This document shows positions 6,188 through 13,453 of a stretch of 18,580 nt of DNA, in pieces. The DNA is from an uncultured Robiginitomaculum sp. GTDB lineage: Bacteria > Pseudomonadota > Alphaproteobacteria > Caulobacterales > Maricaulaceae. Under the pieces are notes generated by a model. The model was given only the letters and a program-made list of their open reading frames with translations, was not told the origin of the DNA and did not search any database. The translations under genes were made by a program, and so were the position numbers. The first letter of the stretch is position 1. Every line of letters begins with the position of its first letter. The stretch covers positions 1 through 18,580 of the forward strand of contig CALKXN010000179.1 of the NCBI GenBank assembly GCA_938003555.1, given 5' to 3'.

Positions 6188-7594
6188 CTATGGTAAGGGG
6201 GACGTTGACGTTGCGCTGACCAATGATCCTGTAGGTTCCGACTCGCCATCAAGTAAGGCCGGACGGGCGACCGCGCGAATTTTTTCGATGTCTTTGCGGC
6301 GCGCTTCAAATGCGGCGCGATCAGATTTTGGCAAGGGCTTGCCGGAGAGCGTGGACAAGGAACGCGGGTTGATGGCTTTGCCATTTTTATGGACTTCGTA
6401 ATGTAGATGCGGCCCGGTGCTGCGGCCTGTTGTACCGACATAACCAATGATCTGGCCTTGGCGGACGCGCGCGCCGGATTTAATACCGCGCGCATAACCG
6501 TTCAGATGGGCATAGGCTGTTTTATATCCGTCGCTATGGCGGATGCGGATATATTTCCCAAAGCTGCCATAGCGGCTGGCCCGTTCGACCGTGCCGATGC
6601 CTGCAGCCATAATGGGCGTGCCGCGCGGGGCGGCAAAGTCAACGCCCTTATGGGTTTTAACATAGCCCAAAACCGGATGTTTGCGGCGGCCATATCCCGA
6701 AGAGAGGCGCGCGCCATTTACGGGCGTGCGCATCAATTTGCGTTTCGCGCTTTTACCGTCTTTATCGTAGAAATTCTCATCACCATTTTTGGACGTGAAT
6801 AAGTAATAGCTACTGGTCTGTCCGCGCGGGCTAAAGCTGGCATAAACCAGATCGCCAGCCTTAAGCGGTTTGCCGTCACGGTCACGATAAAGCTCAAAGG
6901 TCATTGTAAAGGCATCGCCTTTGCGAATGTCGCGCTGAAAGTCGACGCTATGCTCATAGATATGAGAAAATTGAACCGTGACTTTATCCGGTACGCCCAT
7001 GCGGCCAGCATCGAGATAAAGGGAGTTTTCAACAGTGCCGGAGACCTCAACAATTTCTTTGGGGAAATTGACGGTTAAATCGCGCGCGGTAAATTCACCG
7101 TCTGTTTTGCGGCTGACAAAAACAGTGCGATCAAAAGCAGGTTTAAGCGTGACTTCAGTAATTTTCGGCGCGGCGCTTTGATCAAAATACATTGTGATCG
7201 TTTGTCCGGCGCGAAGGTCGCGCGGATTATAGGCCGTAGAGAAGGCCTGCGTGACTTTATAAGCCTCCCCCGGAGAGACGCCATTGCGCTGCAAGAGCGG
7301 GCCAAGACTGTCACCGGGCTTTAGCGTGACGGATTTTACTGCCCCTGCGACGCTGTCTTGATAATCAAGAGAGGCAAACAAACTGGCTTCGCTAATGGGC
7401 GGCGGGGCAGGGGGTGAAATCGAAGCTTGGGTTTTATCGGCGGGCCACACAGAAATGAGTCCTGCGGATAAAACGACCAAAGCCGCGCCTGCGACAACAA
7501 TTGGCCGTTTTTCAGGCGATGCCATCCGCGCTTTAAGTCTGCTCAGCTGTGTTCCAAATGTGGATGTCACGTCATTTCCCCAAGTTTCAGTCAT
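6188..7594 (-). CDS. M23 family metallopeptidase (MepM-like, membrane-anchored)
   Basis: A 468-residue murein hydrolase of the lysostaphin fold, likely cutting peptide cross-links in the periplasm. A membrane anchor covers about 31-50. A LysM/OapA-like segment (about 88-136, with LKPGDSLGPLLQRNGVSPG) and a second beta domain (about 145-285) precede the M23 domain (about 290-410). Zinc ligands are visible as H315 and D319 in THKGVDF and H398 in GPHLHYE, with H363 in YAHL as the conserved catalytic His. The layout matches E. coli MepM/YebA. The proline-rich linker follows the anchor. No clear ribosome site precedes the ATG, and a start at Met24 is possible. The gene diverges from ydbH, and the DUF4282 gene follows it. 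Confidence 0.93.
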   Translation of the reverse strand: MTETWGNDVTSTFGTQLSRLKARMASPEKRPIVVAGAALVVLSAGLISVWPADKTQASISPPAPPPISEASLFASLDYQDSVAGAVKSVTLKPGDSLGPLLQRNGVSPGEAYKVTQAFSTAYNPRDLRAGQTITMYFDQSAAPKITEVTLKPAFDRTVFVSRKTDGEFTARDLTVNFPKEIVEVSGTVENSLYLDAGRMGVPDKVTVQFSHIYEHSVDFQRDIRKGDAFTMTFELYRDRDGKPLKAGDLVYASFSPRGQTSSYYLFTSKNGDENFYDKDGKSAKRKLMRTPVNGARLSSGYGRRKHPVLGYVKTHKGVDFAAPRGTPIMAAGIGTVERASRYGSFGKYIRIRHSDGYKTAYAHLNGYARGIKSGARVRQGQIIGYVGTTGRSTGPHLHYEVHKNGKAINPRSLSTLSGKPLPKSDRAAFEARRKDIEKIRAVARPALLDGESEPTGSLVSATSTSPLP

Positions 7595-7600
7595 GAGAGG

Positions 7601-7619
7601 TTAATTTGGCAAAAATTAA
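7601..7619. promoter_or_regulatory. Inverted repeat in the M23 leader, possible operator
   Basis: TTAATTT (7601-7607) and AAATTAA (7613-7619) are perfect inverted 7-base arms around GGCAA. The site lies 7 to 25 bases upstream of the M23 start codon, inside the 163-base divergent region shared with ydbH. A second palindrome, TGATGCATCA (7633-7642), follows. The spacing does not fit the TTAA-N7-TTAA CtrA site. A regulatory role is possible but unproven. Confidence 0.3.
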
Positions 7620-7734
7620 GACCAAATCGTTGTGATGCATCATGACAAAAATATAGCTTATCAATGGTTAACGCGGCGCCATAGTGTATTATTATTTAGG
7701 TTTGGGCGCGCCCATTATCACTAACGTAACGAGC

Positions 7735-7761
7735 GGAGGCATGGTAAGCAAATTTCTATGA
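7735..7761 (+). promoter_or_regulatory. Ribosome site and six-codon mini-ORF before ydbH
   Basis: GGAGG at 7735-7739 is the only good Shine-Dalgarno sequence before ydbH, yet it is 18 bases from the ydbH ATG (7758). An ATG at 7741 opens a six-codon reading frame (MVSKFL) whose TGA overlaps the ydbH ATG as ATGA. The mini-ORF is only one base from the GGAGG, which is too close for a typical start. Coupled initiation or a non-ATG start (ATT at 7752) are the alternatives. Confidence 0.3.
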
Positions 7762-10700
7762 CAGCCGCATCCGCCGACACATCTAAAGATAATACTGATT
7801 TGCGGCAGCCCAAAACCCGTCGCAAATGGCTGCGCCGCATTGGCGCGGCATTCCTTATATTGCTGATCATCCTTTTCATTGCCATTATTGTCTTGGTTCT
7901 CAATCAGAAACTCGTCGTAGAAAGCCTGATTAGCCGGACATTATCGTCGCGGGGTTATGACAGCGCCTTGCAGCTTGAGAGTTATTCCCAAAACCACGCT
8001 AATATTAAAAATATTACCTTGTCCAAAGATGGCGTTGTGTTTTTCAAAGCCGATCGCTTGCGCGCGCAATTTGACTTTAAGGCGCTACAAGAGGGCCAGA
8101 TTCAAAATATTGATTTGGACGGCGCGCAGCTTTGGCTGGATGTGGACGGACAGGGTAACATTATTAGCGATTGGATGCCCCCGCCCAATCCGGATTCGAC
8201 GGGCTTGCCGATTGGCAGTGCTAGCCTCAAGAAAAGCACGGTTAATGTCGCCTCGCCTTATGGTGATCTCTCCTTGGCCGGGGACGCCGCTTTGGCGCAG
8301 GATGGTAAAATTACGGGCGACCTTCGTTTGGCGCAAACCGATTTAACGGGAGCTGATCTGCTTCCCGGATTTACGGCGCGCGCAGGCGGTGATGTAGATG
8401 TGGTGATGCATCAGGGCGTGATCGACCTGCATAGCGCGGCCTTGCGGTTTGACACGATGCGCTATCAAGATAGCCGCGCCGAGAATTTAAACGTGATGGC
8501 CAAGGGCACAATTACATTGCGCAATGCGGACGATAACACGCCGCTGACTTATCTGGGCAATATAGACCTAAGCGCCCAAGACCTGCAGCTTGGCGGCGTG
8601 CAGCTCTCCCAGACCAAAGCGACCCTTTCTGGGCAAGTCAGCTTAAGCGCGCAAAAAGACATTCACTTTGACGGCGAAGCCGCGGCGCGTCTTGCGCGGT
8701 TAGAGCATCCGGAATTTAGCGTTCAGGACGGCGTCTTTCAGTATGACGGCGCTGCGCAATTCACGCAAGACAGCGGCTTAAACTTGTCGGGCGATGTTGA
8801 TTATAAAAGCGCGCTAACAGGCCTGTCCGAAGCGGCCCGCGCGCGGGATCTGGCAGAGGCGATTACGCTGTCGGCAACGTTGGCTAATGTTCCTGTCATT
8901 GAACAATTTAGCGAAGCGCTTACCAATGATGTCGCGTCGCTGCTGCGCGGGAGCGCGGTAAGCGGAAGCGCGAAGATAACGCTAAATGCTGATTTGCGTC
9001 GTTTGGATTTGACCGCGCCTGTGCGCCTCTCGCAATCCTCGCGGTCGCTGACGATTGCGGGTTTGCCGCAGCAGGCCACATATGTGCGCCAAGACGGGCA
9101 GCTGGCCTTGGCCGCGAAAATTGACCTGCGCGGCGCGCGGTCTGTTACGCTGGATAAAATGGTCATTCGCGGCCCCGCAGAGCAGGGCTGGTTGTGGGAT
9201 GAGGTGCAAACCGTAAATGCCGCTGTGCAGACAGGCGATATGTGGCGCAGCGAAAATGCACGCCTTGCACCGCTTGCGACGACGATTGCTTATGATAAAG
9301 GCAAAGCCGGACAGCTGCAGGTCACGGCAAATGTGGATTATGACGGGCCGCTGATTGGCATGGATGTTACGGGGCTGCGCTATGTCGGGGAGCTTGATGT
9401 AGAAACCGGCGGCCCTACTGTTGTACGCGCGGCGTCGCGCGGGCCCGTCGAGATTGACGCGATTAAAACGCAATCCGGATGGAACGCCAAAGATATCCGC
9501 CTGACCTTACCCGACAAGCAAACGATCATGACCGAACGCGGCGGCGTGCGCGATATTAATGTGACAGCCGAGACCTTGACCGCCTTCATTATCAATCCGC
9601 AAAATGGGCAGGACGGCAGCGTTACCGCGGCGCGCGCGCAAATTACGGGCCAAATGTCAGGCGAAGCTCAATCTTGGGATATGACCTTAACCGAGGCGCT
9701 GTTGACATCCGAAACCACGCCCGGGCCTGAAAGCCGCGTGAAAGCGCCGCAATTATCTGTCAGTCTGGTTCAATCCGGCGGCGGGCCGTGGGGCTATGAG
9801 ATCGACAGTCCGGCGATTTCGATAAAGGCGAAACCCGTAACATTATCCGAAGTTCCGCTAAGCGTATCGGGTGAGGGCGAAGATATGACGGCCACATATA
9901 ATGGCGGCACGATCAAGCTTGATGGCTCAGAGTTGCCGCCGATCCCCATTAAGGGTCAGGCCCAGATGGTGGACGGCGTCATCACCGGAAATGCGACAAC
10001 TGTTTTGCCCAAGGCGAGCGCCTTTCCGATTAATGTGGACTACCGCTATGCAGATGGCCAAGGCAGCGCAGAGCTCGACGTGCCGCGCTTTGTTTTCACA
10101 GAAAACGGATTGCAGCCGCATGATCTGGCCCCGGCGCTCAAGGGTAAAGTCACAGGCGTGAAAGGCATTGCCAGCGCTAAAGCCAGCATCACATATGTCG
10201 CGGGCAGTCCGATGCAATCTAGCGGCGCAGTGAAGCTTGAAGGTATGGATTTTGGCACATTGGTTGGGCCGTTTACAGGCGTGAAATCCGAACTTAATTT
10301 CTCATCTCTCTTGCCGCTGCGTACAGATGGCGAGCAGACAATATTCATTGGCGGCTTTGACCCAGGCATTCCGCTCGGTGAGGGCGTCGCGAGATTTAGC
10401 GTGATCGAAGGCGGCTTTGAATTGCTTGAAGCACGCTTCCCGCTCCAAGATGGATTTATCAGTGTTGACCCAACCGTGTGGCGTACGGACCGCCGCAAAA
10501 ACAAAGTTACGGTGCGCGTCGAAAATATCTCGCTCGGTTCGGTTTTAGGCGATGCCAGTGATGGTAAAATCGAAGCGACGGGAATCATCAAAGGCACGTT
10601 GCCTATTGTGGTCAACGGCGTCGATGTTCAGGTTGAGGGCGGACGGTTTGAGATCCCCGAAGGCGGCGTTATACGCTTGAAATTCGAAGAGCAACTTGCT

Positions 10701-10973
10701 GATTTGGCCTCTAAGGGGCGCATGCAGGCCATGGTTGTCGAGCTGATCGAAGAGTTTAAATATGATCGCATGTTCATCGAGGCCAATGGCCCGCTGGACG
10801 GCGATATGCGTTTCGGGGTCGATTTTACCGGCGGCAACCCCGATGTGCTGGGCGGGACGCAATTTAAGATAAATGCCCGCGTTGAGGGGGAACTTGTCAA
10901 TATCACCCGCAATTTAATGCAATATTTCGACACCAATAAGATTTTAGAGCTCGTCTATTCAGAAGAGCGTTAA
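7758..10973 (+). CDS. ydbH: YdbH family intermembrane phospholipid transport protein
   Basis: A 1071-residue AsmA-superfamily protein, longer than E. coli YdbH (about 880). Basic N-terminal residues (16-27) precede one membrane anchor (about 28-48); the rest is a repetitive beta-rich periplasmic body with many D-x-A/L-x-L strands, as expected of a lipid-transfer groove. The C-terminal part (about 870-1071) holds the conserved YdbH region ending GGTQFKINARVEGELVNITR and ILELVYSEER. In E. coli YdbH bridges the membranes with the lipoprotein YnbE and moves phospholipid to the outer membrane, redundantly with TamB and YhdP. Here ynbE and ydbL follow directly, which makes the assignment firm. The start context is unusual (see 7735-7761). 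No truncation or frameshift is seen. Confidence 0.92.
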   Translation: MTAASADTSKDNTDLRQPKTRRKWLRRIGAAFLILLIILFIAIIVLVLNQKLVVESLISRTLSSRGYDSALQLESYSQNHANIKNITLSKDGVVFFKADRLRAQFDFKALQEGQIQNIDLDGAQLWLDVDGQGNIISDWMPPPNPDSTGLPIGSASLKKSTVNVASPYGDLSLAGDAALAQDGKITGDLRLAQTDLTGADLLPGFTARAGGDVDVVMHQGVIDLHSAALRFDTMRYQDSRAENLNVMAKGTITLRNADDNTPLTYLGNIDLSAQDLQLGGVQLSQTKATLSGQVSLSAQKDIHFDGEAAARLARLEHPEFSVQDGVFQYDGAAQFTQDSGLNLSGDVDYKSALTGLSEAARARDLAEAITLSATLANVPVIEQFSEALTNDVASLLRGSAVSGSAKITLNADLRRLDLTAPVRLSQSSRSLTIAGLPQQATYVRQDGQLALAAKIDLRGARSVTLDKMVIRGPAEQGWLWDEVQTVNAAVQTGDMWRSENARLAPLATTIAYDKGKAGQLQVTANVDYDGPLIGMDVTGLRYVGELDVETGGPTVVRAASRGPVEIDAIKTQSGWNAKDIRLTLPDKQTIMTERGGVRDINVTAETLTAFIINPQNGQDGSVTAARAQITGQMSGEAQSWDMTLTEALLTSETTPGPESRVKAPQLSVSLVQSGGGPWGYEIDSPAISIKAKPVTLSEVPLSVSGEGEDMTATYNGGTIKLDGSELPPIPIKGQAQMVDGVITGNATTVLPKASAFPINVDYRYADGQGSAELDVPRFVFTENGLQPHDLAPALKGKVTGVKGIASAKASITYVAGSPMQSSGAVKLEGMDFGTLVGPFTGVKSELNFSSLLPLRTDGEQTIFIGGFDPGIPLGEGVARFSVIEGGFELLEARFPLQDGFISVDPTVWRTDRRKNKVTVRVENISLGSVLGDASDGKIEATGIIKGTLPIVVNGVDVQVEGGRFEIPEGGVIRLKFEEQLADLASKGRMQAMVVELIEEFKYDRMFIEANGPLDGDMRFGVDFTGGNPDVLGGTQFKINARVEGELVNITRNLMQYFDTNKILELVYSEER

Positions 10974-11007
10974 TGCCAAGTTCAGCTAAGCCTATGTAGG
11001 AGGTAAC

Positions 11008-11217
11008 ATGTATAATTGCTCAAAGAGGACCTTGATGATGTCTCTGGCGGGCCTATCTATAATATTGGGAGTCACAGCTTGTGATATTCCGATAAAGATA
11101 CAAGCGCCGGATAAACCCATCGAGATTAATTTGAACATTACGATAGATCAGAACGTCCGCGTTCAAATCGATGACGATGTTGAAGGTTTGATCGAAGATA
11201 ACCCTGATATTTTCTAG
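11008..11217 (+). CDS. ynbE: YnbE-like lipoprotein
   Basis: A 69-residue lipoprotein. The signal peptide spans residues 1-24 with the lipobox VTAC, so C25 should be lipidated. The mature part, about 45 residues, has the family signature PDKPIEINLNITIDQNVRVQID and ends DNPDIF. In E. coli YnbE sits in the outer membrane, multimerises and docks to the C-terminus of YdbH through beta-strand extension. AGGAGG at 10998-11003 gives a strong ribosome site. The gene lies 34 bases after ydbH and nine bases before ydbL. The residue after the Cys is Asp26, which in enteric bacteria is an inner-membrane retention signal and so is odd for an outer-membrane partner. Confidence 0.92.
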   Translation: MYNCSKRTLMMSLAGLSIILGVTACDIPIKIQAPDKPIEINLNITIDQNVRVQIDDDVEGLIEDNPDIF

Positions 11218-11226
11218 GAGGCCGAT

Positions 11227-11604
11227 ATGGCACATGTAAAAACACTTTTCGTTTCCCTTTTGGGCGGCGCGGCCCTGCTCGCGGGTGGATTTGCTGCGAC
11301 AACCGTTCTGCCGGACGCCTTTGTCGCGACGGCTTCGGCTGCGGATATTAACTCGCTCAAAAATTCCGGCAAAGTCGGCGAAACGGCCGAAGGCTATCTC
11401 GCCGCTGTGGGTTCACTCAGCGCGGCTGAGCAAGGCGTTGTCGACGAAATTAACGCCAAGCGTAAAACGGTCTATACGCGACTGGCCCGTGACCAAGGCG
11501 TCTCGGTCAGTGATGTGGCCAAGCTAACAGCTGAAAAGCTTGTCGCCAAAGCCCCAAGCGGTCACATGATCCGCGATGGTTTTGGGAAATGGGTCAAGAA
11601 GTGA
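11227..11604 (+). CDS. ydbL: YdbL family protein (DUF1318), periplasmic
   Basis: A 125-residue secreted protein. A signal peptide with hydrophobic core 7-28 and an ASA cleavage site (after A38) is followed by the DUF1318 domain: LKNSGKVGETAEGYLAAV (44-61), VDEINAKRKTVY (72-83), and LVAKAPSGHMI with the closing GKWVKK (120-125). In E. coli YdbL acts as a periplasmic chaperone that limits YnbE multimerisation during assembly of the YdbH-YnbE bridge. AGGAGG overlaps the ynbE stop and supports the ATG at 11227. It is the last gene of the three-gene operon; a palindrome and then a terminator follow. Confidence 0.93.
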   Translation: MAHVKTLFVSLLGGAALLAGGFAATTVLPDAFVATASAADINSLKNSGKVGETAEGYLAAVGSLSAAEQGVVDEINAKRKTVYTRLARDQGVSVSDVAKLTAEKLVAKAPSGHMIRDGFGKWVKK

Positions 11605-11611
11605 TGGACTG

Positions 11612-11636
11612 AGAATTCATCCAGTGGATGAATTCT
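11612..11636. repeat. Perfect 25-base palindrome after ydbL
   Basis: AGAATTCATCCA (11612-11623), central G, TGGATGAATTCT (11625-11636): twelve-base arms, no mismatch, eight bases after the ydbL stop. No T-run follows, so it is not a standard intrinsic terminator. It may protect the 3' end of the mRNA or bind a dimeric regulator. Confidence 0.6.
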
Positions 11637-11702
11637 AGCCATCTCCCGCGCAGCAAAAAGTTTATCTTTTGCGTAGCGGCTCATGCGATGATTTAGATAT
11701 TG

Positions 11703-11728
11703 ACCCGCTCCTCACTGAGCGGGTTTTT
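11703..11728 (+). terminator. Intrinsic terminator of the ydbH-ynbE-ydbL operon
   Basis: ACCCGCTC (11703-11710), loop CTCACT, GAGCGGGT (11717-11724), then a run of Ts through 11728. The eight-base stem and T-run are typical. It lies about 100 bases after ydbL. Confidence 0.85.
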
Positions 11729-11751
11729 CTATGCCCGCATATCTTTATTTT

Positions 11752-11849
11752 CCGTCATCCTCCGGCTTGACCGGAGGATCCAGCCTAACCCATGTTAGAA
11801 TGAAAATTGATGAGAAATGGATCCTCGTATCGGGGCACGAGGATGACGG
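11752..11849. repeat. Paired palindromic repeat, family 5 (CGTCATCCTC type)
   Basis: The ends CCGTCATCCTC (11752-11762) and GAGGATGACGG (11839-11849) are exact reverse complements. The left arm has a hairpin TCCTCCGG / CCGGAGGA (11759-11779 region); the right arm has TCCTCGT / ACGAGGA (11822-11843 region). Inner ends GGATCCA and TGGATCC are also inverted. It has the same two-hairpin architecture as the repeats at 835-1570. Together with the palindrome and the terminator it fills the 319-base gap 11605-11923. Confidence 0.75.
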
Positions 11850-11923
11850 CCTTTAGTAATGTGTCCCTTGACCACAACCCGCTCTCCCGCCATTCTTGCG
11901 CAGCATTATACGGAAGCTGCGCC

Positions 11924-12385
11924 ATGACCCCCGAACTCTTATTTAGCCTGCTCAATCTTAGCGTCATGCCTGCTTGGGCGCTGCTGATCTTCGCGCCCAA
12001 ATGGCGCGTGACCGAAAATCTCGTCCACTCCATGCTCTATCCTGTCGGCTTGGGATTGTTTTACGCGGCGTGTATGGGCGTGGCTATGATTGGCGGCGTG
12101 ACGGGCAATGTCGCTTTTGAAGGCGAGGTCAGTTTCACCACACTTGAAGGCGTCCGCAATATTTTCGGCAACGATATGGGCGTGCTCGTCGGATGGTCGC
12201 ATTATCTGGTGTTTGATCTCTTCGTCGGCGCATGGGAAGCCCGCGACGCCCGCCGCCGCGGCTTTAATCACTTCATCCTCATCCCGTGCCTGCTCCTCAC
12301 ATATATGCTCGGGCCTGTTGGGTTGTTGGTTTATTTGGCGCTGCGCTTTGTGATGAAGAAAAGCGGATCGGGATTGACCGAGTAA
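11924..12385 (+). CDS. ABA4-like family membrane protein (DUF4281)
   Basis: A 153-residue integral membrane protein with four likely helices (about 3-22, 35-56, 84-102, 120-145). The family signature IFGNDMGVLVGWSHYLVFDLFVGAWEAR appears in the second half. The family is named after plant ABA4, linked to neoxanthin formation; the bacterial members have no proven role. I place the start at 11924, not at 11807, because GGAAG (11912-11916) lies seven bases upstream and the preceding 39 codons read through a palindromic repeat and lack family similarity. It is single, follows the ydbL terminator, and converges with the AT-rich gene whose stop codon lies one base away. Confidence 0.85.
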   Translation: MTPELLFSLLNLSVMPAWALLIFAPKWRVTENLVHSMLYPVGLGLFYAACMGVAMIGGVTGNVAFEGEVSFTTLEGVRNIFGNDMGVLVGWSHYLVFDLFVGAWEARDARRRGFNHFILIPCLLLTYMLGPVGLLVYLALRFVMKKSGSGLTE

Positions 12386-12386
12386 G

Positions 12387-12902
12387 TCAATTGACCGTTG
12401 CGCCGTGTGAATCGGCACTCGAATCTTCTATTTTTATCGCTCGACGGCGTTCTTTTCTAGGATCATGAAGTCGACAACGTCCGTAAATTTGACTTGAGTA
12501 TACTTTGCCCAAATCAGTTTTAATTTTTACTTCACATTTGAAATTCTCGCCCATGTGCCTCCTTGCCCAATACTCTAATTTATCATCTGAGGTAGAATTG
12601 AAGGAAAGAAATATTTGAACCGCTTCAATTTTGGTTGGCGTAGTAACCCATCCGAAAGAATCTTTTTGTTCTACAAATTTACTAAAGTAAGATTGGTAGC
12701 GATCAAATAAATCACCGAAATCATTGGAGTTTGGGTTCATTCTCCGCTTGAGTAAGTCTATTAAAACGTGATCGGAATTATTCTCTTTGGCCAAGAGATA
12801 TAACTTACCTATTCCCCAATAGCCCGAAATATCATTGTTTCGGCTTATAAATGAATGAAGCAAACTGTTTGCAACACCTTTAAGTTCTCGTCGTTTTGTC
12901 AT
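12387..12902 (-). CDS. AT-rich hypothetical protein, likely acquired
   Basis: A 171-residue soluble protein with no signal peptide or membrane helix. The N-terminus MTKRRELKGVANSLLHSFIS and the motif SRNNDISGYWGIGKLY (19-34) look like conserved positions; I recall similar proteins only as hypotheticals. Hand counts over six 60-base lines give about 36% GC, against well over 50% for neighbours, which points to horizontal acquisition. GAGGTGA just before the ATG is a good ribosome site. The ATG overlaps the stop of an upstream open frame as TAATG, suggesting it was once second in a coupled operon. Function unknown; no catalytic motif is obvious. Confidence 0.75.
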   Translation of the reverse strand: MTKRRELKGVANSLLHSFISRNNDISGYWGIGKLYLLAKENNSDHVLIDLLKRRMNPNSNDFGDLFDRYQSYFSKFVEQKDSFGWVTTPTKIEAVQIFLSFNSTSDDKLEYWARRHMGENFKCEVKIKTDLGKVYSSQIYGRCRLHDPRKERRRAIKIEDSSADSHGATVN

Positions 12903-13027
12903 TACTTCACCTCAGCATCTTCTCCTTTTCTAAAAAAGGGTCGAGCGATATCAAAACTATCCAAAAATGTATAGTGAAATTGTTCTCCTAACGAATGAGA
13001 AAACTTAACTGTTTTTACTAACTGATA
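12902..13027 (-). pseudogene. Likely 3' remnant of a lost gene upstream of the AT-rich gene
   Basis: A 41-codon open stretch ends in TAA that overlaps the ATG of the next gene (TAATG). It reads without stop from a TAA at 13028-13030 and ends DSFDIARPFFRKGEDAEVK, which looks like ordinary protein sequence. There is no ATG; the only internal options are TTG at 12962-12964 and a GTG one codon before the last. The base composition is AT-rich like the following gene. Most likely the 5' part of the partner gene was deleted. A very short TTG-started peptide is the alternative. Confidence 0.4.
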
Positions 13028-13065
13028 TTACCCTCAACCCATCTGAAGACTATAGATGGAGATGC

Positions 13066-13422
13066 CTACTCTCTCGGTCCCAACCAATTCACTTGCGCGC
13101 CTTTAGCCTTCACGCTCATATTCTCCCCTTCCGTTGCGCAGATGGGAATAGCGCTTGCGTCAACGCCCCGAAGGCACCTCGTATTGACGCCGAAATGATC
13201 GGGGGCGGCGCGTTTATTGTGGAAGACATATGTGCCGCAGACGCTACAGAAATAGTGCTTGGCGGTTTTCATATTCCATTGATAGAGCGTCAGCTTATCT
13301 TTGCCTGACAGGACGGTTAAATCCGCCTCCGGCACTTTGACCATCACCGCCCCGCGCATGGCGCAGAGCGAGCAGTCGCAGGTCGTGAACTCTTCGAGCG
13401 CCGAGCGGATTTCAAATGTCAC
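13066..13422 (-). CDS. GFA family protein (glutathione-dependent formaldehyde-activating-like), start uncertain
   Basis: Zinc-binding protein of the Gfa/CENP-V fold, 118 residues from the first normal start (GTG). It shows CDCSLC at 15-20 for the second zinc and CSVCGTYVFH at 59-68. The first zinc site of the family normally needs an N-terminal CxC, and that motif, in the context KAACHCGAV, lies in frame immediately upstream of the GTG (13423-13446). The frame is open only back to a TGA at 13471-13473, and no ATG, GTG or TTG occurs there; an ATT at 13456-13458 overlaps the purH stop. So the full domain (about 130 residues) is encoded but lacks a standard start. Enzyme specificity is unknown; few family members act on formaldehyde adducts. 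Confidence 0.8.
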   Translation of the reverse strand: MTFEIRSALEEFTTCDCSLCAMRGAVMVKVPEADLTVLSGKDKLTLYQWNMKTAKHYFCSVCGTYVFHNKRAAPDHFGVNTRCLRGVDASAIPICATEGENMSVKAKGAQVNWLGPRE

Positions 13423-13453
13423 CGCGCCGCAATGGCACGCGGCTTTGATGTCC

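Noticed and set aside
7601..7619. CtrA-type cell-cycle regulator site
   Set aside because: The two TTAA motifs are 11 bases apart, not the 7 of the consensus.
11807..11923. An upstream ATG extending the ABA4-like protein by 39 residues
   Set aside because: The extension reads through a palindromic repeat and lacks family similarity, while 11924 has a good ribosome site.
13039..13059. Terminator after the GFA gene on the minus strand
   Set aside because: CCATCT / AGATGG gives only a 6-base stem and no T-run follows in the direction of transcription.
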